From the NCBI GenBank assembly GCA_013396635.1, contig WBMW01003269.1:192002-256001 (forward strand): 64,000 nt of DNA, in the 5' to 3' direction. Source of the stretch: Penelope pileata. Lineage: Eukaryota > Chordata > Aves > Galliformes > Cracidae. Under the pieces are notes generated by a model. That model saw only the letters and a list, made by a program, of their open reading frames with translations, made no database searches and was not told the DNA's origin. Shown piece after piece: positions 45,101 to 54,400 of this stretch (positions are counted from its first letter, which is position 1; each line of letters starts with the position of its first letter). The position numbers were made by a program, and so were the translations under genes.

Positions 45101-46779
45101 ATTTGGAAAGGGTGGTGATACTCTGGAAAAACCTTCAGGAGGTCTTTACAGAGACCAACAAAAATAAACTCAAAGGTAGAAGTCAAAGCAAGGTACAAAA
45201 TGATCTGTGGGGCTCCAAAAGAAACACAGGTATACTTTCTGAAAGTGAAAAACAATAAAGCAAAACAAAGAAATGTAAGAAACCCCATACACTAGAAATA
45301 TGGTTGTGCTCGACAAATGTACTTGTCAAGATCATGACATAATTTTCTCAGCATTTGACATTTGGCTTGTAACTTGGAAGTGTGACCTTACCTTGGCATG
45401 AGCAGGCCCTCTTTCATTCAGGAGCTTATACTGGGGTTGAATTCTATTGAAACGGGCTAACTCATTTACCAGACACATTGGAGTTTTCTCTTTGGGGTTT
45501 GCCATGTTATCTTGGAGAGGAGCTGTAAACAAAGAGTCTGTAAAGCTTTTGTGGAGAAATGTATTCTTCACAGTTTTGCAAAACTTTGCAAAAGCAGAAG
45601 TATGCTTAAAACCAAAAGAAAATATTTTGACTAAAAATATTTTTTTCAAATATGCTAAATACATGTTTAAATACTTTTCACATATTAAAAGAATATGCAT
45701 TATATAATGATCATTTTGAACACATGCAATTTAAAAAACATACTTTAAAAATGTCTCTATAAAAGATGACAGTGGAGATGGACATATACACATGCCACAT
45801 TTTCTGTCACACTTCATTCTCAGGAATATCCTGGTTATACAAATTGACTATGCTTTCAGAATGATGTCTCAACACTTCGAAGCAACAGTGGATAGCATCA
45901 AGGTTGCAAGATAAATTTAGCAGATGAATCACTTGGTCCTCACTTGCTTCTCCCTCCTTCTTCCCAGTTCTCAGTTTTTCTCATAATAATAAAGTCACTC
46001 TGAAAGCACTCCCAAAGAACATCTTTCCATGCTCCCTTTAAGGGTTTTGTTTTACTTAGGCTATTTACTTCATGTATAATACCTTAGCATTTTTTAGCCT
46101 TCCTTTTCTTTTTTTCAACTTACTTGTATTTAACCTTAGCACATGCTTTCACTGCTCACTTAACTTTATATGATAACATTTCTGTGTTTTATATCTAGTC
46201 CAGCACAGGAACTACAGCACTTATTAGGCTACAACGGAAACACCGAATACTGCCAAGCAGTCTAAAGACATTCTGTTCTAGGGAAGAGAAATAAACTTGG
46301 AGACTTTCCTGCACAACTAAAACTTTTCTGTAGAAGATAGTCAGAATGTGACAGAAAAGACATGTTCTTCTCCGAGCTTTTACACCATTAATCAACACTT
46401 CACTGTAAATCTGAGCTCAGTCGAAGCAACCTAACTTACTAAACAGTCAATTCAGACAAAATATTTTTCTACAAAACTTTTCTTTCTTTACTTTTATCCT
46501 CTTTAAGACCTCACTTTTATTAATAAGTCAACAAAATGACTCCCTTGAACAGCACACAGAATACGCCCGGAGCACCTCACCTGGTGGGTTGCTGGGGGGC
46601 ACGGGGTCCGCAAGGGCAGCAGTGGGACTGCTGCAGCCGGCAGCCGATTCCGAAATGGATCCGTTCATGGCGGACGGCAGACCCAGCGTGTTTGCAGCTG
46701 TGACTGGCAGGGGTAGCACCATAGGGGACATGGAAGGGCCGGACAGGTTTGCTGTAGTCTGCATCTTAACTTGTGCCAT
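17..46779 (-). CDS. STAU2: STAU2, Staufen dsRNA-binding protein 2 (joined CDS, nine exons, 3' end outside window)
   Basis: The nine exons listed separately splice in frame into 459 residues. The order is an N-terminal extension (1-72), dsRBD1 (about 80-146), dsRBD2 (about 167-253), dsRBD3 (about 279-347), a basic linker (about 356-369) and dsRBD4 (about 379-447). I recognise the protein as STAU2 rather than STAU1 by its dsRBD1 start (MANPKEKTPMCLVNE), the NNVNNNPG linker, and the LAMKRGEPAIYRPLDPKP and SKKRAAMSVLQELKKL segments. From family knowledge, Staufen proteins bind structured RNA mainly through dsRBD3 and dsRBD4. They work in mRNA transport granules, especially neuronal ones, in translation control and in UPF1-linked mRNA decay. 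All introns are GT-AG. No stop or frameshift breaks the chain. The C-terminal region of known STAU2 isoforms is missing because it lies left of position 1. The start at 46779 is one of at least three plausible starts; the others are Met73 (45505) and Met111 (41050). Confidence 0.95.
149..3374 (-). other. STAU2: STAU2 intron between the dsRBD4 exons
   Basis: AT-rich intron with GTATCA donor and TTTTTTAG acceptor. Apart from the short CR1 end near 3.15 kb and a TA run at about 2333-2345, I see no gene or structured element. Confidence 0.9.
3150..3215 (-). mobile_element. CR1 LINE 3'-end fragment with GGGTA-like tail
   Basis: The pattern AATAGGGTAGGGTAGCGTAG is followed by TTCAGTTGGAAGAGACCTTC and ATTTAGTCCAATTGC, a reverse-complement CR1 3' end. 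Its terminal short tandem has drifted to a GGGTA-type repeat. It is very short and sits in the intron between the exons at 3.4 and 5.2 kb's downstream neighbour, i.e. between 17-148 and 3375-3512. Confidence 0.7.
3375..3512 (-). CDS. STAU2: STAU2 exon: residues 370-415, first half of dsRBD4
   Basis: The acceptor is AAACCTATTTTAG and the donor is ATGCAG/GTATCA. The exon encodes TGPEYGQGMNPISRLAQIQQ and AKKEKEPEYVLLSERGMPRR, then REFVMQ. This is the conserved dsRBD4 alpha1 and loop, almost the same in STAU1 and STAU2. The neighbouring exons are STAU2-specific and settle which paralogue this is. It is 138 nt, phase 0 at both ends. Confidence 0.97.
3513..5171 (-). other. STAU2: STAU2 intron between dsRBD3 and dsRBD4 exons
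   Basis: 1.66-kb intron with GTATGT donor and CTATTTTAG acceptor. It contains a 20-nt A tract at 5016-5035 close to the donor (a T tract in the transcript). Nothing else is recognised. Confidence 0.9.
5172..5384 (-). CDS. STAU2: STAU2 exon: residues 299-369, core of dsRBD3 and basic NLS-like linker
   Basis: The acceptor is TTTGTTTAAAAG and the donor is TTGAAG/GTATGT. The exon encodes VIKESGPPHMKSFVTRVTVG, the EGEGNSKKLSKKRAAMSVLQ helix, then LKKLPPLPVIEKPKLYFKKR and PKTILK. The GPPH loop and the KKLSKK patch (residues 329-334) are the standard dsRBD RNA-contact elements, so this is the canonical strong domain. The Lys/Arg-rich KPKLYFKKRPKTILK tract (355-369) is in the position where a nuclear localisation signal is described between dsRBD3 and dsRBD4 of STAU2. 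The exon is 213 nt with phase 0 at both ends. Confidence 0.98.
5385..11194 (-). other. STAU2: STAU2 intron splitting dsRBD3
   Basis: 5.8-kb intron holding the CR1 fragment at 10.4 kb. A short GC-rich patch at about 7010-7130 is unexplained. The remainder is ordinary AT-rich sequence with short chance reading frames only. Confidence 0.9.
10370..10590 (-). mobile_element. CR1 LINE 3' fragment
   Basis: The segment opens with the CR1 3'-terminal tandem (CATAGAATCATAGAATGG) in reverse complement, then GGTTGGAAGGGACCTTAGAG, GCCCCATCCAGCCTGGC and CAACCTGTTCCAGTGTCTCA. All are diagnostic of the avian CR1 3' end. It is well preserved, so probably a fairly young copy. It lies in the intron between the exons at 5.2 and 11.2 kb, in the same orientation as STAU2. 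As is usual for CR1, it is 5'-truncated. Confidence 0.93.
11195..11302 (-). CDS. STAU2: STAU2 exon: residues 263-298, acidic linker and alpha1 of dsRBD3
   Basis: The acceptor is TTCTTTTTCAG and the donor is TTTTGAG/GTATGT. The exon encodes a hydrophilic acidic linker (NGETGKETEEDKDANKSEIS), then VVFEIALKRNIPVSFE, the first helix and loop of dsRBD3. It is 108 nt with phase 0 at both ends, so skipping would keep the frame but remove half of the main RNA-binding domain. Confidence 0.97.
11303..15560 (-). other. STAU2: STAU2 intron between dsRBD2 and dsRBD3 exons
   Basis: 4.26-kb intron with GTTTGT donor and TTTTTCAG acceptor. It contains the LTR-like block at 11.6-12.2 kb. A moderately GC-rich stretch at about 13.85-14.47 kb shows no recognised feature. 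Confidence 0.9.
11580..12240 (-). mobile_element. Possible degenerate LTR of an endogenous retrovirus
   Basis: This block is richer in GC than its surroundings and is non-coding. Read on the minus strand it has an AATAAATAA-type polyadenylation signal (about 11841-11851). About 125 nt further on there is a TGGTGACCCAGCG motif (about 11711-11725), similar to the U5/leader junction of avian ERVs. No gag, pol or env remnant is visible nearby, so at most this is a solitary, decayed LTR. Boundaries and target-site duplications were not found. Confidence 0.3.
15561..15720 (-). CDS. STAU2: STAU2 exon: residues 209-262, remainder of dsRBD2
   Basis: The acceptor is TTCTTTACAG and the donor is CCTCAG/GTTTGT. 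A leading G completes Arg209. The exon then encodes YHCPVPKIFYVQLTVGNSEF, followed by GEGKTRQAARHNAAMKALQALQ, which is the beta-strands and C-terminal helix of dsRBD2. In place of the KKxAKK motif of strong RNA-binding dsRBDs it has GKTRQAARHNAA. This fits the family view that dsRBD2 contributes less to RNA contact. It ends NEPIPEKLPQ in phase 0. Confidence 0.97.
17400..17840 (-). mobile_element. CR1 LINE fragment with remnant of the reverse-transcriptase ORF C-terminus
   Basis: The left end carries a decayed CR1 3' signature (AGGTTGGAAAGGATCCGAGAG). The interior includes CCAGTGTTTGACCACCC and the stretch equivalent to CCTCTTCTCCAAACTAAA. The minus-strand frame across 17546-17980 still reads CR1 ORF2 C-terminal-like residues: LFSLEKRKLARSRELAVV, GFKEDKARAFS and MRRKFFGKGWSNTGADCLEV. 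It is older and more diverged than the copy at 10.4 kb. The right boundary is approximate. Confidence 0.8.
17985..19060. repeat. Unclassified GC-richer intronic block, possibly an old interspersed repeat
   Basis: About 1 kb to the right of the old CR1 fragment differs from the AT-rich intron in composition. It has many CTG, CAG and CTC words and one TATAAAA (about 18115), and no long reading frame. The texture resembles LTR or non-autonomous element sequence, but I recognise no family and see no clear terminal repeats. Confidence 0.3.
20369..20440 (+). mobile_element. CR1 LINE 3'-end fragment, plus orientation
   Basis: The sequence contains GACTTGATGATCTCTAGAGG and TCCCTTCCAACCCCTGCAAT, followed by TCTGTGGTTC, matching the last ~70 nt of CR1 in forward orientation. 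It is opposite to STAU2 and severely 5'-truncated. Confidence 0.85.
22154..22174. repeat. Short (TA)n(CA)n repeat
   Basis: ATATATATATA followed by CACACACA in the large intron. Confidence 0.8.
33239..33276. repeat. Compound (TA)n(CA)n microsatellite
   Basis: Alternating TA units, interrupted once by GTT, pass directly into ACACACACACACA. It is intronic. Confidence 0.9.
36466..36483. repeat. (GT)n microsatellite
   Basis: About nine GT units inside the large intron. Confidence 0.85.
37226..37253. other. Assembly gap of 28 N within an A tract
   Basis: Twenty-eight N bases are flanked by A on both sides (19 or more before, 7 after). The true tract length or inserted sequence is unknown. Confidence 0.99.
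38574..38709 (-). CDS. STAU2: STAU2 exon: residues 164-208, start of dsRBD2
   Basis: The acceptor is GTTTTTTCCAG and the donor is CAGAG/GTTTGT. The exon opens with GC, completing a Gly codon, then encodes SITPTVELNGLAMKRGE, which is the dsRBD2 alpha1 helix. The proline- and tyrosine-rich insert AIYRPLDPKPIPNYRANYNF follows; it is typical of Staufen dsRBD2 and separates alpha1 from the first strand. The exon ends in phase 2 (AG of Arg209). Downstream it faces the largest intron in the window. Confidence 0.97.
38710..40890 (-). other. STAU2: STAU2 intron between dsRBD1 and dsRBD2 exons
   Basis: 2.18-kb intron with GTATGA donor and TTTTTTCCAG acceptor. It contains a TA run (about 40071-40090) followed by a purine-rich stretch (about 40112-40185). 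Confidence 0.9.
40891..41050 (-). CDS. STAU2: STAU2 exon: residues 111-163, second half of dsRBD1 and linker
   Basis: The acceptor is TTTGTCTTGAAG above 41050 and the donor is AATCCAG/GTATGA. The exon starts exactly on ATG (Met111), which is where shorter STAU2 isoforms join a different short N-terminus. It encodes MFTVQLTLGEQTWEAEG, then the C-terminal dsRBD1 helix (SSIKKAQHAAASKAL), then a Pro/Lys/Asn linker (LPKPTPRPPKNNVNNNP). The acceptor's pyrimidine tract is poor (CACTGGCAAGA...), unlike the neighbouring exons, which would fit alternative use. It ends in phase 1. Confidence 0.97.
41051..45391 (-). other. STAU2: STAU2 intron splitting dsRBD1
   Basis: 4.34-kb intron with GTAAGG donor. 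No repeat family, RNA gene or coding exon is recognised. Confidence 0.9.
45392..45522 (-). CDS. STAU2: STAU2 exon: residues 67-110, first half of dsRBD1
   Basis: The acceptor is TGTTTACAG above 45522 and the donor is GCCAAG/GTAAGG after 45392. The exon begins CT, completing a split Ala codon, and encodes PLQDN followed by MANPKEKTPMCLVNE and YKLLNERGPAHAK. Met73 (45505-45503) has A at -3 and G at +4. It matches the N-terminus of the known long STAU2 isoform, so it may be an alternative or internal start. The segment carries helix alpha1 and the first strand region of dsRBD1. The exon is 131 nt, so skipping it shifts the frame. A transcript lacking it must start downstream at Met111 or in another first exon. 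Confidence 0.96.
45523..46580 (-). other. STAU2: STAU2 intron after the first coding exon
   Basis: 1.06-kb intron with GTGAGG donor and TTTACAG acceptor. Nothing else is seen in it. Confidence 0.88.
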
Positions 46780-46788
46780 TATCTATCG
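46581..46788 (-). CDS. STAU2: STAU2 first coding exon (N-terminal extension, residues 1-66)
   Basis: The acceptor is TTTGTTTATTGCAG just above 46788. The exon carries 9 nt of 5'UTR, then ATG at 46779-46777, and ends in a strong donor (CCAG/GTGAGG). The start has A at -3 and G at +4, and an in-frame TAG lies 6 nt upstream within the exon, so translation of this frame cannot begin further upstream. It encodes MAQVKMQTTANLSGPS and a Ser/Ala/Pro-rich, probably disordered stretch ending PPSNPP. The last base is phase 1 and joins CT of the next exon to give Ala67, followed by PLQDN and MANPKEK. The exon is richer in GC and CpG than its flanks. The beginning MxQV also resembles the start of STAU1. 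Its inclusion in mature mRNA is inferred from the splice sites and open frame. Confidence 0.85.
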
Positions 46789-47666
46789 CTGCAATAAACA
46801 AATTAGTATGAGTAGGGCGCTTTAGTATTTTGAATGTCAAATGACAGTATCAATATTAACGACACTTCTTTTTGCTATGGGATCTGGGTCACAAAACTAT
46901 TCACAGAAGTCATGGCCCTGCAAACATTACTTCCAAACGGATGCACAGAGGAACAGAGCTGTTTGCTCACAGCCAAAGCACAGCACCAAAGCAGAGACCA
47001 CATGTCCTGGCTCTAGGTTCTGTTGCTCAACTGCGGGACAGCCCTGCCTGAAAAACAGCAGGAAGAACGATTATTCTAGAACAAAATTCCATACAGTTCT
47101 TCTGTTGATGAGATTAGCACTTGCCACTTTCTCCAAGAGCTGATCTCTTTGCAACCGTAGCAGCAAGTTTTCCAAGTAAAATGCACACAAAAAAACAAAT
47201 AGGGCCACTAGAGAAAAGTTCTATTTTTTTCTGCCTTTTAGCAAACTAGAAAATAGACAAGTAAGGAGAGAAAAAGAGGGGTGAAAAAGAAAAAAAAGAG
47301 AGAAAGTAAGTTCAGAAACATTACTCATCCAAGCTACAGGTGGAACACTTCAATCCTTGCATAGATAACAAGCACAGGTACCAGAGATTTCCTGTACTTG
47401 CCTAGAATGCAGTCCCTGAAGCATTTACCTGGAACACGCCAGATACCATCACATCATCCAGACAGGATGACCTGATACTATCTCCTATTCCTATTCAGTA
47501 ACAGACACCAAGTGTGTTCTTCAGGGTTCATATACACTAAATGTAGAGCAGAGAAAGACAACCCTGCAGCAGCCAATACACAGCCTGGTGACGTGGGGCC
47601 TTTGCTGACCAAGGTGCAGGAGGACACGAGGTGAGTCCTCCTCCTTCACAGAGAGCATCTGCTCAC

Positions 47667-47724
47667 CTCTTCGCTACATTTGCTGGATAATTCTCTCTTT
47701 CCAAGCAAAAGTCCCATCCAAAAT
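47667..47724 (-). other. Weak candidate alternative 5' exon of STAU2 (58 nt)
   Basis: The minus strand shows a pyrimidine-rich acceptor (AAAGTTTTTTCAG) and a good donor (GCGAAGAG/GTGAGC) 58 nt apart, about 0.9 kb upstream of the first coding exon. An ATG 7 nt into the exon opens a frame to its end (MGLLLGKRELSSKCSEE). That frame would be in phase with the exon starting at Met111 but not with 46788 or 45522. Such pairs arise by chance in long introns, so confidence is low. Confidence 0.2.
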
Positions 47725-50700
47725 CTGAAAAAACTTTCTAATTAGGATCTTAAGAAATGAGTATGGCTCTGCACAAATTTTTATGTGATTAAATCAGAAT
47801 TTTTGACTCCTCCCCCTCAAATCTGTTTTAAAATACCCAAGTATTCATTCTTGAAAGGACAACATAGTGGAATTAAAATCCCGTATCATTAGATACACCA
47901 CACAGTACAACTACTTCAGCACAGCTGCACTTGTGTAATGAAAACTATATTACTGTGAATCTGTGCTTTCAAGATGATGTTCAGATTGGAAGGCCATCTA
48001 TATTACTTAGGGAAGATAGACTGATTTTAATGTCTGGAAAGGCAAAATTAAAAAAATAATAACTAGAGATGAAGCTGAGATGCAATCATTTGCCCTTTCC
48101 ATAAGTATCACACATAAAACGCTAAAAGTGACAGTTTAAAAATACATATGCAGTCAGCTGAGATACAGTCAAACGCTTCACGTGTTCAAAAACAAGTGCT
48201 ATAATTTGGATTGCAAAAATTTTACTGTCACTTAACAGAAAGCATCATATAATACAGCAGCAGTGTTAGAGGGACCTAAGACTGAGAGTGCAGAACTCTT
48301 TGATATACTGATTTTAAATATTTTATATGAAACAGCATCAATTCAGAAAGTTTCTGAATCGTAAGTATGAAAGTAAACGACGGCAGAATCAGGTCACAGT
48401 TATTGAACACCATCTTTAAAATGAAACAAACAAATAATATGAAAAATTATCATAATTAAAGTTTAAGAAACACCTTAGACTATTTACAGCATTCCAGCTT
48501 CTAACGGTGAGTATAAGAAAGACCATTCATATGATACTGAATATTTAGTACTGAACAACTCAGGCCCCGCCAGCTCGCAGGTCACCTTTCGGTTTCCAGT
48601 ATTTTGAGAATTTATTCTTCTTTTCGAGAAAGCAGAACATACCGGTAATCAAAAAAAATTGTGTTTTATGAAGTGTATTCATAGTTGTTACAGTATTGCT
48701 GTTCTAAAGAGTTGAATTCTTTTCTATTGAGGATAAAAAAAAAAGTAAGTTTGGTAATAGCATCACGGAGAAGGAAAAATGAACTAGACAAAGTTTAGGA
48801 GGAAAAAAGCGTTCTTTGTACTGCCATAAAGTGCGCAGGAAAAGAGAATAAAATCATAGCATACTAGATGTTGAGGTTTGTTTATTTTATAATGTCTCTA
48901 AAGCTGAAGAACTCCTACAAGAAACCACAATTGCTCTGTAAATAAACCTGCATAAACAGAGCTGCCCAGGAGGTAGCTGTGATTGCAAGGACTAACTCTT
49001 CAGTGGGTGAGATACAAAGACTGATTTGTAACCAGTTGTAAAAATCCACTGATAACAGAGCATACAGGTGACAGTGCTGTAACATCCTACTCTCATTACC
49101 AAGCAAACAGTATTTGATGTCACCACAAAAAGAGGAGACCTGTATGCCATGCCTCCTCTTCACGTCTGTACCAGTGTCAAAGCACTTTATGAGGAGTGAG
49201 GCAGAAATACATCGTGGCCCCACAGCACAGAGCTGCTCACCACACCAAACCGGGACAAAGACCTCAGGGGGAGAGCTCTTCCCCATCCGGTCAGAGATAA
49301 AACTCAGTTACATAACCAAAATAAGTGTAAATCTTCCATGTGGATATTTGTGAAAAATCCGGCAGATACAGGAGGGATAACTTATTCAGCTATTACAAAT
49401 ACACCCAGAATAGGCCACACACCTCACTTCAAGTGGCTAACCAACTCCTGTCCATGGGGCTGCTACATCAAAGAGCCCACAAAGGAGTTTTTCTTTATGC
49501 TGTGCAATGCTAAACACTTGGATCTTTGTTGGAAATCTTTGCTGTGCAGCTGCTGACTGCCAGCTTTGTTCCTTTATAAAGTCCCCAACTACCACGCCAA
49601 CTCCACAGCAATGATATTACTTGCAGTCTTAATCACATCCGTGTCTGCAGAGCTGAAGTCTGTAGGCACGAGGCTGCCATTTTTGGAGTCACAGCCAAAA
49701 GCTTGTGGTGCCTTCTAAAACACAGCAGTGCTTTTCCTCTCTCAGTCTAACCTGCACAGATACACTGGAAACACTTCCGCAGACACTCAAAGGGAGGTTT
49801 ACTCAAGCCTCAAAGGGGGTGTATTTATACACTATAACTGCACTTCTCTTAATTTCAGCTTTTGAAAGCACTTTGTATTGAGGCAATTACACAGGTGTCA
49901 TTAGGCAGTTTGGTATTAACTTCCATGTTCAGCAATGTATCAAAGCTGCAATGTTTTTCTGTCACTCTACAAACAGAACAAAAACCCCTCACACTTTGAA
50001 GGGAAAATACTACTATCAAAATTACATTCATTTTTCATGTACGCTGGAATATGTTAGCTTAGCTATATTCACAGATCCAGAATACTTTTAACAAATGTGA
50101 ACAACGTGCTCAAAAGCGCCACGCACCATCAATAATTAGTTCTGTTTTACCTAACGATTATCATTTCCTGTACTTCTCCAGAACATGCATCAGCTTATAT
50201 CTTCAATCTTATGACATAAGATATGAATGAAATGCTGAGGTGAAACGATTCTTAGATCATGTCGAACTAATCCAATAAGCAACGAAAGACAAAAGTAGAT
50301 AAAACAGCAAAGAAGGCAGAAACAGGAGCAAAGAGTTTTCATGTTAAATGTACTTTCAAAATGTGGAAAAACTCAAAAAGCAAAAACTTGACTACAAACA
50401 GAAACTGTCATGTGAAAAAGCAACATAGCTCTAGAAACGAATGACCAAACAGAAAATGGAAGGCTGAAATTCACTGTGAAGAATGTGAAAATACACATGA
50501 GCAGGGTGCTACTACACGCTCACACTACTGTCATACAACTAAATGTACACAATCTATTCCGTGTTCAACTGTGAAGTCAATGACATGTAGTATTTACTTG
50601 TGAAGTGTTTTACAAAAGCTAACAATGAGAACCAGACACTGCTGAGTAAACAAAAAGTGATTTGACATCTTTTATCTTATATATTCAATACTTCCAGTTA

Positions 50701-51369
50701 TACATTCCAATTAGTGCCTATTTCTCACAACAGTGTCACATTTATGATTCCAGGTCCTTTACTGCAGAACTGCTACCCAGCATGTTGTATGCTGCGTTTT
50801 GTTTGTGAAGCTGACTGTTCTGCAGCTAATGAGACTTTGTTCTCGTCTTCCTCGAATTCCCTTAAAGAAGAAGAAAGAAAGAAAAAGACAGTCATTTTGA
50901 TTTTTCAGGATCACACTGAATTCTAATTCTAGTTCTGAAATGTCTGCAGTCTTCTCCAACGCTGCTTTGTAGCATCTAAAACTTTAACAAGTGCACTATT
51001 TATTTTATCACCCACAATCATGAAAATAGTGAAAGGTTCAGGACGAGCATTATAACAGACTGTGGGCAGAGTCACAGCAGGCAGCATCGCTAGGTTATTT
51101 TCCAGACCAATCTCTGCTTTAGTAGCTTGTTAATGCAACTGTTTTGCCAAAAGTTGCAACTCATTGAACCCTAATACAGCCTCCTAACCAGGGAAGGTTT
51201 GGCTTTAGCCTTAAAATCCATTCAAATCATTTATTCTCCTGATATGACTTCTTCCAATAGCATACGAAACTGACAAAAGGTTAAATGCATCTGTTGCGTG
51301 CTGCTTCTCACATTTATGGTAAACATTTTGATACAAATGTATAAAGTATAATGTACAAATAAACACATT

Positions 51370-51458
51370 CTATATATACATATATGTATGCAATATACAT
51401 TATATATAGTTACAGATGTATACACACACACACGTATATATACATAAATATTACACAC
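51370..51458. repeat. Interrupted TA/CA/TG simple repeat
   Basis: Runs of TATATA, ATACATATATG and ACACACACACAC alternate over about 90 nt. It lies upstream of the coding exons. Confidence 0.85.
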
Positions 51459-54400
51459 GTCGTAAGCTTTATGCTTGTTGTTTGTTTTACTGCGGTACTG
51501 CTCTGCTGTATCCAGCAGCTTACTTGGGAATGATAGAACACACACAGCTCTGCATTACCTTCCCAGCAGCTGTTAATTCAATCTTTTCTGTTCTATGAAA
51601 TCAAATAATGAGATAGCCACACAGAAACAGTTTAGCAGGAGCATGACTTCAAACAACAGTGAGCAGATGGCTCTCTAGAATTACTAACAACATTTATCTT
51701 GTGTATACACTTTAAATATGCAAAATTGACAAACTACGTATGAAATCGGTGTGCACAGAAGTCTATGTCACTGCTGGTCCCCAGGCCGTTTGTGCTCAGC
51801 GTTTGTTCCTCCATCAATTTGTTGCTTCTTGCCTTAAGAGGGGCGGTGCGACGGCAGCCCAGCTGACCCAATGCCTGGCTGCCAGAGGACAATCCTGCAT
51901 CCCTGTTAATTCACCTCACTGAACCAGCTCACAAGCAAGCAAGGGGCACATCAGGGGAGAGTCCATGCCCGTACACGGAAGGCCACAACTCATGACCTGG
52001 CGTGGGTGCACGGAATTAGTCCTTTCAACTCGTGCTAATCGTCTTAGCTTCCCTGCCAAACCATACACTGAAGTTCAGTTTCTTCACATTGTCCCACATA
52101 AAATCCTCTATCTCATCCCCAGGGATTTAATCTGCTGAAATTAGTGGCTTGAGTTGTTGTTGTTTTGTTTTTTTAATTATTTTTGGTTTTCTACAGTGCC
52201 TTAACATTAGGGCATCTTAACTTCAGTGCAAATCTGGACGTAACTACAAGCTATTTAACGTACAAGTAATGTATGACCGTAAGTGAAATTAGGCCTCAAA
52301 AGTATTTAATTTCCTGAGGTATAAGAAAAAAAAAAATCACTAGTTTTTGGTTTGGTTAGTTTGATAAAAGAATTTACAACCACAGATAAAAATGCACACA
52401 GTGAGGAAGGTGAGTGGACAAAGATTACGAACTAACACTCCAGATCAAAGGAGCTGCAAGGCTTACAGAGAAGTCCACCCACTTGCTCAGCACTAAACCA
52501 CACCTAGGCAGAACAAACACTGCACTTTTGAGAAAGTGGCTTCCTTGGCTTTTTGAGGGCAACAGAAGGTGGCACACACAAATCCTGGAAGGCCGGGCAG
52601 ACACAGACAGAACGAGCAGCTGTAGATTTCTCTGGGCTTTTGCCAGGTCAGAACATGAAATCCTATCACACTTTCAGAAAATACAGAAGTTATTTTTGTC
52701 AGGATATTACCATCCACAGAGGAATATCCTTTGCAAACTCCTATGTACGATCAGTTAAGTTTTCTAAAGAGTGTCTCATTGCTGGCTGAATATTAGACAG
52801 GCAGAAAGGTATTTTGTGGAAGAAAAAAAAAGAAAATTCAAGATGAAAAATCTACCCTCTATTTCAGCCACTTCTTCCAACATCAGCCAGCTTAACATCC
52901 TTTTTAATTAGTACACAGGACAAGCACATTAAAAGAAAAAAAGGACTGAGAAGACTGAGCAAGAAACTTTTGCACACTTATTTCTTTCACAATTAAACTA
53001 TATTGGTTTCCTAATTTCCAATGCCATGTTGATCCTAGATGCTACATAAAGCACTAAGAGTGTCTAAATCAATGCCTAGATTACTGTTTCTTGGGAATAT
53101 GCATCTTACATCTGTCACTACTTCGATTCTTCTGTAACACCTCTCTTTAGAGTTGTAATTCTTGAGGGGGAAAAAAGGACATTTCCAAACAAAAACAAAA
53201 CAGACAAGTAAGGTAACTAAATATGGAATCAAGCGGCTAAAACCTAAGACTTTCTCAATAAACAAAATGGTCAAAGGTGAGGATTTTTTATTGCTATTTA
53301 ATTATTACGTGTTAGCAAGAGGCCTGGAACAGAAAAGGCTTATCCTGCAACTGAGATGATTCATACAACTTGAAATACATCTTATATATCACAAAGCAAA
53401 CAAATATAACAAGCAAACACTTTTGAACAAGTAAATGTAACTAAGATGAAAAATGCCAGCTGTAAGGCCATCCACACCTGTGGTGCACCTCATACAGGAA
53501 CAGCAGCCTACACCTTTAGACACTATTGTACTGCAAGATGCAAGAATTCAGCTGAGGATTAAAGATAGCTGTAATCTAGTTTCCAAATATAAACAAAGTG
53601 TCCCACTGGAGTCAAAGGAAATGCAGTGTGAAATTCAGTAGCCCATTCCTGGTTTACCAGAGCCATTCCAGATATCCTAAGATATCACACCTGGGTACCC
53701 CCAAAAATGCAAAAATCCTCTCTCGAAGACCTATGCCAAATCTGACATTGCGCGTGGCAGATGGACAAATCACGATGTGAAAAGGCAACGAAATGGCATT
53801 ACTGCATGTGTTTAAACAAACGCATTCCACCACTAGCCAATACAGTCGAGGAAACCAACAAGCAGGCACCTATCTTCAGGTTAGCTGAATCACTCAGCTA
53901 GGTGACAGCTGAGGACGAGACGAGGCAACTTCCAGCTCCAACTGCACTAGATGTCGAAACGGAGGCAACTGAAGCCTACTCAAGAGCTACTGTCCAACCC
54001 GCCTGAGACAAACAAGTGATCACGGACCTTATTAAAACTAACAGACATTATTACAGAAGCAAACAAACTCCCATGAGAAGCACAGCAGACAGAAGTGCCA
54101 CACCTAATACATTTGCCAAAGACTGGTCTTTTCCTAAGGAACGATGGAAAATACAGGGGTTAGGGCAATGGTTATAATTTGCACATGCAAATTGCACAGA
54201 GTCTAAAAGCATGTAATGAGAGAACCTCAGCAGAAAGCAAGGACACTGAGAGGAAGGACAGGCTCCCTTGGCAACAGGAAGGCTGACATGAAAATGCTGA
54301 GAAAGGAGCAGTGCAGGCCGCACCGTGCCTCATGGCGGGTGCCCAGCAAAGCTCCATGACCCCAGGACACACACAATTTCTCCTCCTATGAGAAAAAACA

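Noticed and set aside
17..46779. STAU1 instead of STAU2
   Set aside because: dsRBD1 is complete with the MANPKEKTP start, and the linker and dsRBD2 residues (NNVNNNPG, LAMKRGEPAIYRPLD) are STAU2-type. STAU1 lacks this dsRBD1 in its common isoforms.
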